From Variovorax sp. PBL-H6 (GTDB taxonomy: Bacteria; Pseudomonadota; Gammaproteobacteria; Burkholderiales; Burkholderiaceae_C), in contig NZ_LR594659.1 in the NCBI RefSeq assembly GCF_901827155.1, positions 4,978,501 to 5,042,500 of the forward strand: a stretch of 64,000 nt of DNA. The letters are read 5' to 3'. The position numbers and the translations under genes were made by a program. Of the stretch, positions 56,101 to 62,566 are shown piece after piece. The notes under the pieces were generated by a model that saw nothing but the letters and a program-made list of their open reading frames with translations, was not told the DNA's origin and did no database searches. Numbering within the stretch: position 1 is the first letter of the stretch; each line of letters opens with the position of its first letter.

Positions 56101-56441
56101 GTGCCGGTAGCGCCTGCACCTCGCGCGGAGACATTGGCCTCCTTGGCACCGTCCTTGACCGCCTCGCGCCGCACGGGGTCCTTGGCGGTGGGAAGGTCCA
56201 CAGGTTGGTAGAGCAGCGCGGGCTGGCCGCTGGCAAAGCTCAACGAGCTGCCCACGCCCGATGTGCTGCTGGAGGAGGAACGCAGGCTGACACCAGACTT
56301 GGTACCCGGAACGCCGAGGGCGATGGCAGGCGGTGCAGCCTTGCGTGCGGCGCCTCCCTGGATCTGTGCAGCAGCAATGCCGCCTGCAAGCGATGTGGCA
56401 ACGGCCACGGCAACGGCGCACGCGCGCGCGAGCTTGGACAT
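50130..56441 (-). CDS. Sec-exported Rhs/YD-repeat polymorphic toxin
   Basis: A protein of about 2103 residues. The start at 56441 gives a signal peptide (MSKLARACAVAVAVATSLAG then GIAAAQ) with GGGGAG upstream. Order: disordered linker (30-200); transglutaminase-like region (about 215-345) with EHVWVKTKINGSWYVFDPSY but no obvious catalytic Cys (TAHDQAALM at the expected place); DUF6531 near 790 (GDPIDMVQGHFLYNHEDL); many YD repeats; the core end LYYYKARFYSPSLGRFLQTD near 1895; then a variable tip. The last 85 residues (GDWYDLPNNQGGFGIRDS and VPDVTKIHQRP) look like a BECR-type RNase toxin, which is uncertain. No PAAR or T6SS genes are near; a type II-like secretion operon is upstream. Confidence 0.88.
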   Translation of the reverse strand: MSKLARACAVAVAVATSLAGGIAAAQIQGGAARKAAPPAIALGVPGTKSGVSLRSSSSSTSGVGSSLSFASGQPALLYQPVDLPTAKDPVRREAVKDGAKEANVSARGAGATGTSTASTGDAAGEFAPAPGVLRANMPPVTFADAQRILKSRVLPANVNQGVTAASTATKTSKTSRSTSAAKISGDAAASGPASIAELARSLRNHPDLIYQYVRNNVEYYPTFGIQKGALGAVLDNQATAHDQAALMVELLRASGMEANYVRGIAKLSAAQLTEWWGVSTANACGVLSLLGQAQIPVYEINATTAGSCPGTVAALTDVSIEHVWVKTKINGSWYVFDPSYKPHTFKSGIDLASYAGYNAANYLASAQSGATVAADYVQNINRNNIRFNLEKYAGILAVSLRTSKQTATLDDVLGGKTIVPFYGALRQTSLPYQNTAWGSEELAELPGYMKPTLRVQYQGIDQTYTSDAIYGKRLTLTYNGANQPILKLDGVAVGAPGTAVTPGASTAVTFTVTHNAYVSTWANHSFTQRILGGGTNTFLIANGWGPAGRGPAENYRRVLSDLKASGAADASEPLLGSTLGVIGAQWIAQNTHAGTITERIADTTLLHQHQVGIVGYTGSAYVDLPSNVLAVANLAGNTDKESAAFANWAMHLSILESTAVQQTTGVPAVSTVKLMDLASAAGQRIYNATSANYASAVQPNLVNCGAHLGNFSSYLASGLRLILPARCDIAENSWSGAGYFTVGSGLYLGSVISNGLSGGYATYEQSAGAASATVVQATREQSDLTQAGPQLLGDPIDMVQGHFLYNHEDLNVGVGSFPQSLGFQRLYSSGMRNQNGPLGKGWTHNFNATAAVNSDGFQAMGEDSALDAVGTIVEHKASFDLLMDPARPLAKLVAATLGQRWFGDQLINNTVVVTQGLNAEVFVKLPDGTGMYNPPPGKSGKLTKSTDGTYAYEFLNRAALKFNAAGKAETYTEPSGVQAKFTYSGNDLAQVQNSLGRTLTFTNANGRIAQVSDGTRSVSFGYDANSNLATFTNTLGQGTTFSYTLPGQIRSIYNPSLPATAALTNTYDSLGRVKNQVNARGKSYDYYFAGSRTEEVGPGAVARTSYLDGQGNVIQSSTPVGNWTINTYDGQSRLIRRQLPEGNATEYAYDDATCTNPTFRCTHNVQSITSIAKPGSGLASRVQRFYYENAFNKVATAIDARGKTTTYTYTAQGLPLAITAPADAAGVAPQTTYAYTAFTPSGFPSFYLPSSQTVKTSASNSVLTATTYNAANKYVPQTSTVDAGTGKLNLTTSFTYDLTGNPTGVDGPRTDVADTIATAYDTERRPTQVTDAMGKQTRVAYDADGRAVKSAAQQGTQWLVSCSRYSETGKVTRAWGPALTAAATTCPGEAAPTPITDIAYDDVDRPFRTTQYLPAADGGNRVTETIYNLDDTVQAVNKAVGTALAQAYATYTYTPNGNVDSVKDAKNNLTVHTYDGFDRLARTYFPLPSTPLYGNANDYEENAYDANGNVTSMRRRNGQTITQAWDNLNRLSTRSYPNTADNVQFGYDLRGLRTSAQFANGSHFISYAWDNAGRLASTTAGGKTLSHQYDAAGNRIRTTWPDAFYTTTSYDAANRPSVIQENGSVSLASYAYDDLGRRTTVTLGNGTTIQRSYDNQGALATLKNFLASPSQEVQYSYTRNQVRELKSVAWTNNLYQWSGGTPGTKSYTSNGLNQYTAAGGATQSYDANGNLTGDGIWSYGYDLDNRLKTASKTGTAASLAYDAEGRLRQTAIGATTTNLLYDAANLIAEYDAAGTTLQRRYVHGPGTDEPIVWYEGSGTTAKNWFYADHLGSIVATANATGASTGIYSYGPYGEPNTTTGPRFRYTGQQLIGDLGLYYYKARFYSPSLGRFLQTDPIGYKDDVNLYAYVGNNSANRTDPSGLIASQAAALAAGVGGASSGSGPADYVIGSGSDPNMIRTNAAVVGVPVIGGLLVCQAMPACRDGLAQGAAALGNWMFNDGANSADRPTAPGDVLAPDGQPAGERARGAGPGVRTVTPGQLDGIINGLKGLGAKLGSNGNYPGDWYDLPNNQGGFGIRDSRGSGRTVDVNVPGVPDVTKIHQRP

Positions 56442-56521
56442 GGGAACTCCCCGAGTTTTTTTGATGAAAAGGAAACGAGCAGCCCTGCCTTCCCAGGCCA
56501 GGCTGCAACAGCGCGCCGAGG

Positions 56522-56755
56522 CTACGGCGAGGTGGTCGCCACCGAGGTGCGATTGCCCGCGGGGTCGTAGCTGTAGGTGATGGTGGTGGTGGAAGTGCCG
56601 TCGCTGTAGACGGCACTGGCCAAGCGGCCCAGGGCGTCGTAGCTGTAGCTCACGGAACCGGCATGGGCCGCAATGCCCACCAGTGCGAGCACGCCCATGC
56701 AAACACGACGGGAGACAGGCTTGCGCCTCGTCCGAGCAACATTCGAATCGTTCAT
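56522..56755 (-). CDS. Mini secreted YD-repeat protein
   Basis: A 77-residue protein with its own start signals (GAGGAAATC before ATG) and signal peptide (about residues 1-37, ending VLALVGIAAHA). The mature part is only two YD repeats: SVSYSYDALGRLASAVYSDG and TITYSYDPAGNRTSVATT. It lies 80 bp upstream of the giant rhs gene on the same strand. It could be a remnant of a longer Rhs protein, a cap or plug for the Rhs cocoon, or a chaperone-like partner. Its function is unknown. Confidence 0.7.
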   Translation of the reverse strand: MNDSNVARTRRKPVSRRVCMGVLALVGIAAHAGSVSYSYDALGRLASAVYSDGTSTTTITYSYDPAGNRTSVATTSP

Positions 56756-56970
56756 GATTTCCTCTCTGATTGCCGATCTGCGTCGCAGAAGAGATCGCGA
56801 CAGCAGGGAACACATTGCGAGCGTCACGTTTGGGACGACTCGCATGCGCTTTCTTCCTTGGCCGCGAACCTTAATGAGATTCGAGGCCGATGAAGCGAGA
56901 CAGCGAGAAAGAGCGAGAAATGAAAACCCTGATGAAGGATTGCTTCGGCGCGGCGTGAATTCGAAGCGCC

Positions 56971-57016
56971 GGTGCCCTCACCCCCACCCTCTCCCGCAAG
57001 CGGGAGAGGGAGCAAG
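56971..57016. repeat. Palindromic intergenic repeat (copy 2)
   Basis: GGTGCCCTCACCCCCACC followed by the stem CCCTCTCCCG / CGGGAGAGGG (56988-56997 and 57001-57010), then GAGCAAGTC. It matches the element at 41630-41675 except for small loop differences. It lies at the end of the secretion operon, just before the stop of its last gene, and may act as a transcript stabiliser or weak terminator. Confidence 0.7.
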
Positions 57017-57481
57017 TCAGTCGCTTCCGTCGTAGACGAAATGCCAGTCGCCATAGCTCCGCGGCGCGGCCCCGTTCACGATCACGCCATCGGGGCTGCG
57101 CAGCCGCAAGGGCGCTTTTGTCGACCGGCTGGCCACGCCCCAGATGCCGCCCTGCGGCGCGATCAACAGCGTGAACGGCTGCGATGTGATCGGATCGGGA
57201 TCCAGCCTGCGCAGGTAGCGCCGCACCACCAGGTGGCGCGGGTCCTTCAACAGATCGACGAGCCGGCGCGGGTACTTGCGCTGCCCGTCGGGCGCGCTCA
57301 TGTAGTAGCTCTTGATCGCTTCGCGGTACTGCGCGCCCACGTAGGCCAGTTCGGCCTCCTGCTCTCTCTGCACGCGCGTCGCATGCACGTCCAGCGCCTT
57401 GCCGATGCCCAGGGACACGAGAAACAACGCGAACAGCAATGACAGGTACCCGATACCGCGCTGATGGCGGGGGCCGGCCAT
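57017..57481 (-). CDS. Atypical type II secretion pseudopilin-like protein
   Basis: A 154-residue protein with an N-terminal prepilin-like helix, QRGIGYLSLLFALFLVSLGI. The G before the helix could be the peptidase site, but the glutamate normally at position 5 of mature pilins is replaced (IGYLS). Such atypical pseudopilins are often minor tip components or not assembled like the major one. The soluble domain (KYPRRLVDLLKDPRHLVVRR) is GspG-like. It is the last gene of the secretion operon, 7 bp after the GspG-type gene. Confidence 0.75.
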   Translation of the reverse strand: MAGPRHQRGIGYLSLLFALFLVSLGIGKALDVHATRVQREQEAELAYVGAQYREAIKSYYMSAPDGQRKYPRRLVDLLKDPRHLVVRRYLRRLDPDPITSQPFTLLIAPQGGIWGVASRSTKAPLRLRSPDGVIVNGAAPRSYGDWHFVYDGSD

Positions 57482-57488
57482 CGCCCGG

Positions 57489-57863
57489 TTACCAGGACTT
57501 GAACGGCGTGCCGTCCGTGGCGTTTCCGGCGGCGCCGCTGTGGATGTCGTGAATCACCTTGCGCCCTCCTTCTTCATCGCGCAGTTGCAGGACCCACGAG
57601 TCGCGCCGCTCCGTCACCGGGTCGAGAGGGACGGCGCGCAGGTAGCGCAGCGCGACGAGGTCGGCCAGCCGCTCGGGATAGCTGCCGCGGTCGCCGTAGA
57701 ACTGGTCGAGCGCGATACGCACCGCCTCCAGGTTCTCTCGCAGTGCGGCCTCCTTGGCGCGATCGGCCTGTCGCATGTAGCGCGGCGCCACGATCGTGAG
57801 CAGCGCCGAAAGGATGGCCATGACGACCAGCAGTTCGATCAGCGTGAATCCCTTGCCTCGCAT
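57489..57863 (-). CDS. gspG: Type II secretion major pseudopilin, GspG-like
   Basis: A 124-residue prepilin: MRGKGFTLIELLVVMAILSA has the Gly cleavage site, Phe1 and Glu5. The C-terminal domain is the short GspG type (YPERLADLVALRYLRAVPLD, ending DGTPFKSW). It should polymerise into the pseudopilus that pushes substrates through the secretin. One base separates it from the upstream pseudopilin gene. Confidence 0.9.
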   Translation of the reverse strand: MRGKGFTLIELLVVMAILSALLTIVAPRYMRQADRAKEAALRENLEAVRIALDQFYGDRGSYPERLADLVALRYLRAVPLDPVTERRDSWVLQLRDEEGGRKVIHDIHSGAAGNATDGTPFKSW

Positions 57864-57864
57864 C

Positions 57865-58338
57865 TCACCATTCCTTGTATGAACGGCCGTTCAGGCCTGT
57901 CTTGGTGCTGGGCGAGTAGACGTCGTAGACGTCGTCGCCTTCCCTCGGGTGCTCCGCGTCGCTGGCATACGCGCGCTTGCCCCACGTGGCCTCCGCCGCC
58001 AGCGCCGGGTCGGCATTCATGGGATCGCGCGGCACGCGACGCAGGAAGAAGATCCTGCGGCGGCCTGGGTCCTTGAGGTCCTCGGCGCCATCGACCAGCG
58101 CCGCCAGTGTCGGCGGATAGCCGGTGGTGGTCGGGGAACGATGAATGCGGCCCTCGTCGCCCGCGCGCTTGTACGCATCGATGGCGGTGCGGATCTCGCG
58201 CAACGCGATGCGCAGCTCCTGCTCCTTTCCGCGCCGCACGGCCATCTCGGTCAACGGAACGACCACGGACGCCAGGATGCCGACCAGCGTCACCGTCACC
58301 ATCATCTCGATCAGGGTGAATCCGCGCGCGGCCTTCAC
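57865..58338 (-). CDS. Type II secretion pseudopilin, GspG-like
   Basis: A 157-residue prepilin with MKAARGFTLIEMMVTVTLVG, canonical cleavage site and Glu5. The globular part resembles GspG (GYPPTLAALVDGAEDLKDPG then RRIFFLRRVPRDPM) and ends GLNGRSYKEW like its neighbour, so the two genes are probably paralogues by duplication. It overlaps the secretin gene stop (ATGA). Confidence 0.9.
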   Translation of the reverse strand: MKAARGFTLIEMMVTVTLVGILASVVVPLTEMAVRRGKEQELRIALREIRTAIDAYKRAGDEGRIHRSPTTTGYPPTLAALVDGAEDLKDPGRRRIFFLRRVPRDPMNADPALAAEATWGKRAYASDAEHPREGDDVYDVYSPSTKTGLNGRSYKEW

Positions 58339-60179
58339 GGACTCGGTTCCGCTGGCGAAAGAACCGCGGGCGCGCCGCCGTACTGGCCGCCGGGCGTGAG
58401 GCGCATCGGGCGGACCGAGGCGTTGTCGAAGGTGCCCGAGGGAAATTCGAGCACATGGGCCGCGGGCATCGGCATGGTGCGCACGATCCTGGGCGTGATG
58501 AGCAGCACGATCTCCGATCGGCCCTTCGTGTCGGTCTGGTTGGAGAACACGCGGCCGACGCCCGGCACCTCACCGAGGCCCGGAATGCCGGCGGAGCTTC
58601 GGCTCTGCTCGTCCTTGATCAGGCCCGCCAGCACCTGCGTCTCGCCGTCGCGCAGGCGCAGCACCGTGTTCGCGTTGCGCGTGCCGATCTGGTAGGCCAG
58701 CAGGCCGGTGGTCGACCGGATCTCCTTGACCACGCTGCTCACCTCGAGCTCGATGGCGATCGTGACCTCGCTGTTCACATGGATCTCGGGCGTGACTTCG
58801 AGCTTGAGCCCGACGTCCAGATAGTTGATCGATTCCGTGGAGGCACTCGAGTTCTGGTTGATGGTCGTGGTGATGACGGGCACCTTGTCGCCGATCAGCA
58901 CCTTGGCCTTCTGCCGGTTGCTCACGCGGATGCGCGGGTTCGCCAACGTCTTGCTGTCCTCGCCGGTCTGCTTCAGGTTCAGCACGAGCAGCGGGTCGGG
59001 AAGAAAGAGCTGGAAGCTGTTGCGGCCGAGGCCACGGAGTTCGTCCACGGTCAGCTGGCCCGGCACGCCGGCGCTCCCCCGCACGCCGGCGGCCAGCCGG
59101 TTCGGATACTGGATGCCCGCGTTGAGCAGCCCGTTGGCGTTGATCTCGAGAATCTCCACCTCCAGCAGCACCTCGGGGTCGGCCACATCGTAGGCGGCCA
59201 CGAGCCGCTCCGTGGCTGCGATGACGTCGAGGTTGTCGCGCACGATCATCATCTTGAGCCGGTCGTCCACGACCATCGACTTCGGCGCGATCAGCGTCTT
59301 GACCAGCTCCTGCATCTTGCGCGGGTCGGCATTCTTCAGGTGGAAGGTCCGGATCACCAGGTCCTCGTAGTGCCTTCTCTTCTCCTCGGTGTCCGCATAG
59401 ATCAGCAGGGTCGATTCGTTGAGCACCTTGCGCGCGAGCTGGTTGGTCCGCAGCACCAGGTTGAGCGCATCCGCGACCGAGGTGTTCTTCGCGAAGATGG
59501 TGGTCCGGATGTCGTTCTTGAGGTCCTTGTCGAGGATGAAGTTGACGTTCGACGTGCGGGAGAGGATTTCCAGCACCGTCGGGAGGGCGACGTCGCGAAG
59601 CTCCAGCGTCACGGGTTTTCGCAGTGCGTCGGACAGCACGGGGTCGGCCGCCAGGCCCCGGTTCCTCTGCAGCTCGATACCCTGCTGGAGCCGCTGTGCT
59701 TCGGGCTGCCCCGGGTTGGCGGAGAGCACGGCCTGCAGCGCGTCGAGTGCGGCGTCGGTGTCGCCGTTCTTCAATGCGGCATTGGCTTTCGCGAGGTACT
59801 CGGCTTCACGCGATCCACGCGCCAGCGCATCGATGCCGGAGAGCGCGAGTTCGTTCTGCGGATCGATCCGGAGCATGGCGCGGTAGGTCTCTTCGGCCTC
59901 CGCCGGCTTGCCGCGGGACGCGAGCTGCCTGGCGCTCGCCAGCATTTCGCGCAGAGCGCCGTCGCGGACCTGCATGTACCGCAGCCGGTACTGCGCCGGG
60001 TCCTCCTTGGCGAGGCCTTCGAGCATGGCCAGCCCGGCATCGGTCTGCCCTTGCGCGAGCAGCCGGTCGGCTCGCCGAGCGTCCCAGTATGTGGCGCAGC
60101 CGGAAAGCAGCGCGATCGACAACAGGCATGCAGCGGCGCGCGGGCCGGTTGCCCACGGGGTCTTCCTGATCAGGTTCAT
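58335..60179 (-). CDS. gspD: Secretin (GspD/PilQ family) lipoprotein with TPR N-terminus
   Basis: A 614-residue outer-membrane secretin. The signal peptide ends with the lipobox LLSGC, so it is a lipoprotein. TPR-like repeats (about 35-180) precede a secretin N0/STN domain (VTLELRDVALPTVLEILSRT near 192), N1-type domains, and the channel domain (about 400-580) with VGLKLEVTPEIHVNSEVTIA and GSRSSAGIPGLGEVP-type motifs (SRSSAGIPGLGEVPGVGRVF). TPR-secretin fusions occur in MSHA-like and other unusual type II/IV systems. It forms the exit pore for the operon's substrates. Confidence 0.93.
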   Translation of the reverse strand: MNLIRKTPWATGPRAAACLLSIALLSGCATYWDARRADRLLAQGQTDAGLAMLEGLAKEDPAQYRLRYMQVRDGALREMLASARQLASRGKPAEAEETYRAMLRIDPQNELALSGIDALARGSREAEYLAKANAALKNGDTDAALDALQAVLSANPGQPEAQRLQQGIELQRNRGLAADPVLSDALRKPVTLELRDVALPTVLEILSRTSNVNFILDKDLKNDIRTTIFAKNTSVADALNLVLRTNQLARKVLNESTLLIYADTEEKRRHYEDLVIRTFHLKNADPRKMQELVKTLIAPKSMVVDDRLKMMIVRDNLDVIAATERLVAAYDVADPEVLLEVEILEINANGLLNAGIQYPNRLAAGVRGSAGVPGQLTVDELRGLGRNSFQLFLPDPLLVLNLKQTGEDSKTLANPRIRVSNRQKAKVLIGDKVPVITTTINQNSSASTESINYLDVGLKLEVTPEIHVNSEVTIAIELEVSSVVKEIRSTTGLLAYQIGTRNANTVLRLRDGETQVLAGLIKDEQSRSSAGIPGLGEVPGVGRVFSNQTDTKGRSEIVLLITPRIVRTMPMPAAHVLEFPSGTFDNASVRPMRLTPGGQYGGAPAVLSPAEPSP

Positions 60180-60670
60180 GGCAAGGCGATGGTGCGAATT
60201 TCGTTCAAGGGCAGGTAGCGCAGCACGAGCTGGGTCGGGTCGGCCTTCTCGACCTTCCATTGCGCGTCGACGGCTTCGCCGACCGCGACCACGCGCGGGT
60301 CTGCACCGAGGCCGAGGAAGACATGGGTGTGGCCGTCCTGGTCGATGCGGCCGAGGTAGGTAAAGGGCGGATCGGGGGCCACCGGTTTCGGCGGCGGCTC
60401 GATTACTGGTGGCGGTGCGGGCGGTGCAGGCGGGGGCGGTGCGGGCGTTGGCGGCTGCGGCGGCTCCGGGGGCTCCGGCAAGGCGGCGGTGCGAAGCCAG
60501 GGCTCCGCTGCGCGTGCGCGGGCTCCAGCGACCGGCTGCGGGCGCGCCATGCCCTCGGCGGACGAGGGCCAGGGCGCCAGCGCCTCGGGCTTGAGCAATG
60601 CCAGCGCCGTCAGCATGGCCGTGAACAGCAATCCCGCCTGGAGTCCCTTGCCCAGCGAGCCGTGTTTCAT
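60176..60670 (-). CDS. Proline-rich inner-membrane protein, PilP/GspC-like
   Basis: A 164-residue protein: N-terminal membrane anchor (QAGLLFTAMLTALALLK), a Pro-rich spacer (about 68-100, PPTPAPPPPAPPAPPP), and a small beta domain (FTYLGRIDQDGHTHVFLGLG) ending ILNEI-like IRTIALP. This anchor-spacer-beta layout is that of PilP or GspC, which connect the inner-membrane assembly to the secretin. It overlaps both neighbours by four bases. Confidence 0.75.
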   Translation of the reverse strand: MKHGSLGKGLQAGLLFTAMLTALALLKPEALAPWPSSAEGMARPQPVAGARARAAEPWLRTAALPEPPEPPQPPTPAPPPPAPPAPPPVIEPPPKPVAPDPPFTYLGRIDQDGHTHVFLGLGADPRVVAVGEAVDAQWKVEKADPTQLVLRYLPLNEIRTIALP

Positions 60671-61269
60671 CGGGCGTCTCCCGAGGGCGAAGCGTTGCGG
60701 TAGTACAGGCTGGCGTCGAGCCGGATGTTGAGCCGGTCCGGCCGATCGGGCGATCTCTCCGTGGAGATCCGTTCGACCGCGAGATTCGGCATGGCGACGA
60801 GCACGTCGTGCAGGAACTTCCGAAAAGGAACGGCACCGGCTTGCATCGTCAGCCGCACCGACAGGCGGCTTCCGGGCAAGTGCTCGAACCGATGGCTGTC
60901 GTATTCGACGCGCGACAGCTCGATGCCGGACTGCCCGACCATTGAATGCAAGGTCTGCAGCTGCTGGGGCCACAGGTCGGCCTGCGGCAGGAAGGCAAGG
61001 AATGCCCGCGCGAGGTCGGCCCCCTCTCGCGGCGCGGACGCTGCCGCGGCATCAGGCACCCGTTGCGGTGCCGGCACGGACGCGGACGCGACTTGCAGTG
61101 CACGAATCTCCTGCCGCAGCGGCCGGTTGACGGCCGCTGCGAGCCCAATCCAGAAGCACACGGCCGCCAGCGCCAGCAGCATCGGCCTGCGCAGCGACGC
61201 CCATGCGAGGCGGGTGGACCAGACCGCGCGCGTGATGGCAGCGCGTGAACGAGGCAGCAGCGCCTTCAC
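60667..61269 (-). CDS. PilO/GspM-like inner-membrane protein
   Basis: A 200-residue protein with GTG start overlapping the PilN-like stop (GTGA). One membrane helix (about 30-48, MLLALAAVCFWIGLAAAV), a short coiled linker, and a ferredoxin-like periplasmic domain (LSVRLTMQAGAVPFRKFLHD near 148). It belongs to the PilM-PilN-PilO platform that couples the ATPase to the pilus base. Confidence 0.8.
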   Translation of the reverse strand: MKALLPRSRAAITRAVWSTRLAWASLRRPMLLALAAVCFWIGLAAAVNRPLRQEIRALQVASASVPAPQRVPDAAAASAPREGADLARAFLAFLPQADLWPQQLQTLHSMVGQSGIELSRVEYDSHRFEHLPGSRLSVRLTMQAGAVPFRKFLHDVLVAMPNLAVERISTERSPDRPDRLNIRLDASLYYRNASPSGDAR

Positions 61270-61787
61270 GGTTGCCGCCACTCCACGGCAAGCTGGAACA
61301 GCACGGGCTTGCCACCGGGCGCGACACCTTCCGCCTGCCGCGCTTCGGACAGCGGCTCGACGGAGCGCCACGATGCGTCGGACTGAAGGCGCTGCATCCA
61401 CGCAACGAAGGCCTGGCTGTTGTCGGCCTCGCCGGTAATGCGCAGCCGGAGTGCATCCGATTCGGGCTGGACCCGCGTCACCCGCACGTCGTCGGTGACC
61501 GTCGATTGCAGGGCATCGAGCATGGACTCCCAGGGGCGATGCAGGCTTGCGATCAGTCGATCCGCCTCGTCCGACGCCTCGGGCCGGAGGGCCTCGCCCG
61601 TGCTCGATCGCTCGCGGGTCGGCGGGGGTTGCAGCGCCTCGGCTTGCGCCACCACCGCCGTGCGCTTCGCCAGCAAGGCATGGCGTTGCCACAGGCCGTG
61701 CACGCCGCCGAGCATGCCCAGCACGAGCAACAGCGCCGCTACTGGCGACCACCGTGAATGAGGCGCGAACTCGAGATCCCCTGGCAT
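61266..61787 (-). CDS. PilN/GspL-C-like inner-membrane protein
   Basis: A 173-residue protein: short cytoplasmic start MPGDLEFAPHSRW, one membrane helix (VAALLLVLGMLGGVHGLW), coiled linker, then a PilN-type alpha/beta domain (SMLDALQSTVTDDVRVTRVQ near 88). Its ATG shares a base with the stop of the PilM-like gene (TGATG). Confidence 0.8.
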   Translation of the reverse strand: MPGDLEFAPHSRWSPVAALLLVLGMLGGVHGLWQRHALLAKRTAVVAQAEALQPPPTRERSSTGEALRPEASDEADRLIASLHRPWESMLDALQSTVTDDVRVTRVQPESDALRLRITGEADNSQAFVAWMQRLQSDASWRSVEPLSEARQAEGVAPGGKPVLFQLAVEWRQP

Positions 61788-62566
61788 CAGAACAACCCGC
61801 ACAGCGCGAACGCGTAGGCGGCATCTGCGTTGGCGTCGAACCCCTGGCCGTGGTTCAACATCAGCACGTGCGCTGGGGATGCGGCACCGCCCGCCGGAGC
61901 CCGTGAGGAGAAGCGCCGGTGCATCCCGGGCTCGCATGGCGCGTCGAGCGTGGGAGCGTCGCGCTGTTGGTCGAAGGGGCGCAGCGCGATGTCGACCGGG
62001 TGCCCGCGCTCGTGCCGCACCGCGATCTGCCGATCGCCGTCGACCAGGTGCACAACGCCATGCTCCCGGGTCAGCACACTGCCGAAGCGGCTCCACACCG
62101 TCGCCAGCGCCGGGGCAATGCTGCCCAGCCGGAGCCGCGCCTCGCGGGCATGCATGGCGATCTCCGCCACCAGCGCATCGCAAACGAAGGCCGCGAGCTG
62201 GGGCTGGCCGAATCGGGCCTTCGCGAAACGCGCTGCATGGGTCGACGCGTTTTCCCGGAAGCGCTGCTCGAACAGCGCGGAGGCCACACGGTTTCGCAGC
62301 GACTCGTCGGCGAGCTCGGGCGACCAGGGGAGCAGCAGGTAGCGCACGTCCGACGGTCCGAGCACCCATTCGATGGACGCAGCATCACCCGACCCCATCC
62401 ATTCGCGCAGCGCCAGCAGTGCGGGCGCGCGCGCTCCGGGCGCGAACGGGAAAAGCGCCTTGCGTGCCACTGCGAAGCTGCGGCCGTGCGCCCGCACTTC
62501 ACATGCGGCCAGAACGCGAGTGCCCAGATGCACGCGGACCCGCAGCCTATTCCACAAAAGTGACAC
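61787..62566 (-). CDS. PilM/GspL-like cytoplasmic protein
   Basis: A 259-residue soluble protein with GTG start inside the end of the ATPase gene (20-bp overlap). It looks like a shortened, divergent actin-fold PilM or GspL cytoplasmic domain: WVLGPSDVRYLLLPWSPELA near 77, then FVCDALVAEIAMHARE near 139. The ATP motifs of PilM are not obvious. It should link the GspE-like ATPase to the PilN/PilO-like proteins. Confidence 0.7.
   Translation of the reverse strand: MSLLWNRLRVRVHLGTRVLAACEVRAHGRSFAVARKALFPFAPGARAPALLALREWMGSGDAASIEWVLGPSDVRYLLLPWSPELADESLRNRVASALFEQRFRENASTHAARFAKARFGQPQLAAFVCDALVAEIAMHAREARLRLGSIAPALATVWSRFGSVLTREHGVVHLVDGDRQIAVRHERGHPVDIALRPFDQQRDAPTLDAPCEPGMHRRFSSRAPAGGAASPAHVLMLNHGQGFDANADAAYAFALCGLF

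Noticed and set aside
50130..56441. Type VI secretion Rhs effector
   Set aside because: No PAAR, VgrG, Eag chaperone or type VI gene is present, and the protein has a Sec signal peptide.
50130..56813. Rhs reading frame extended upstream to 56813
   Set aside because: The first 124 codons are a shadow of the mini-YD gene; the ATG at 56441 has a ribosome-binding site and signal peptide.
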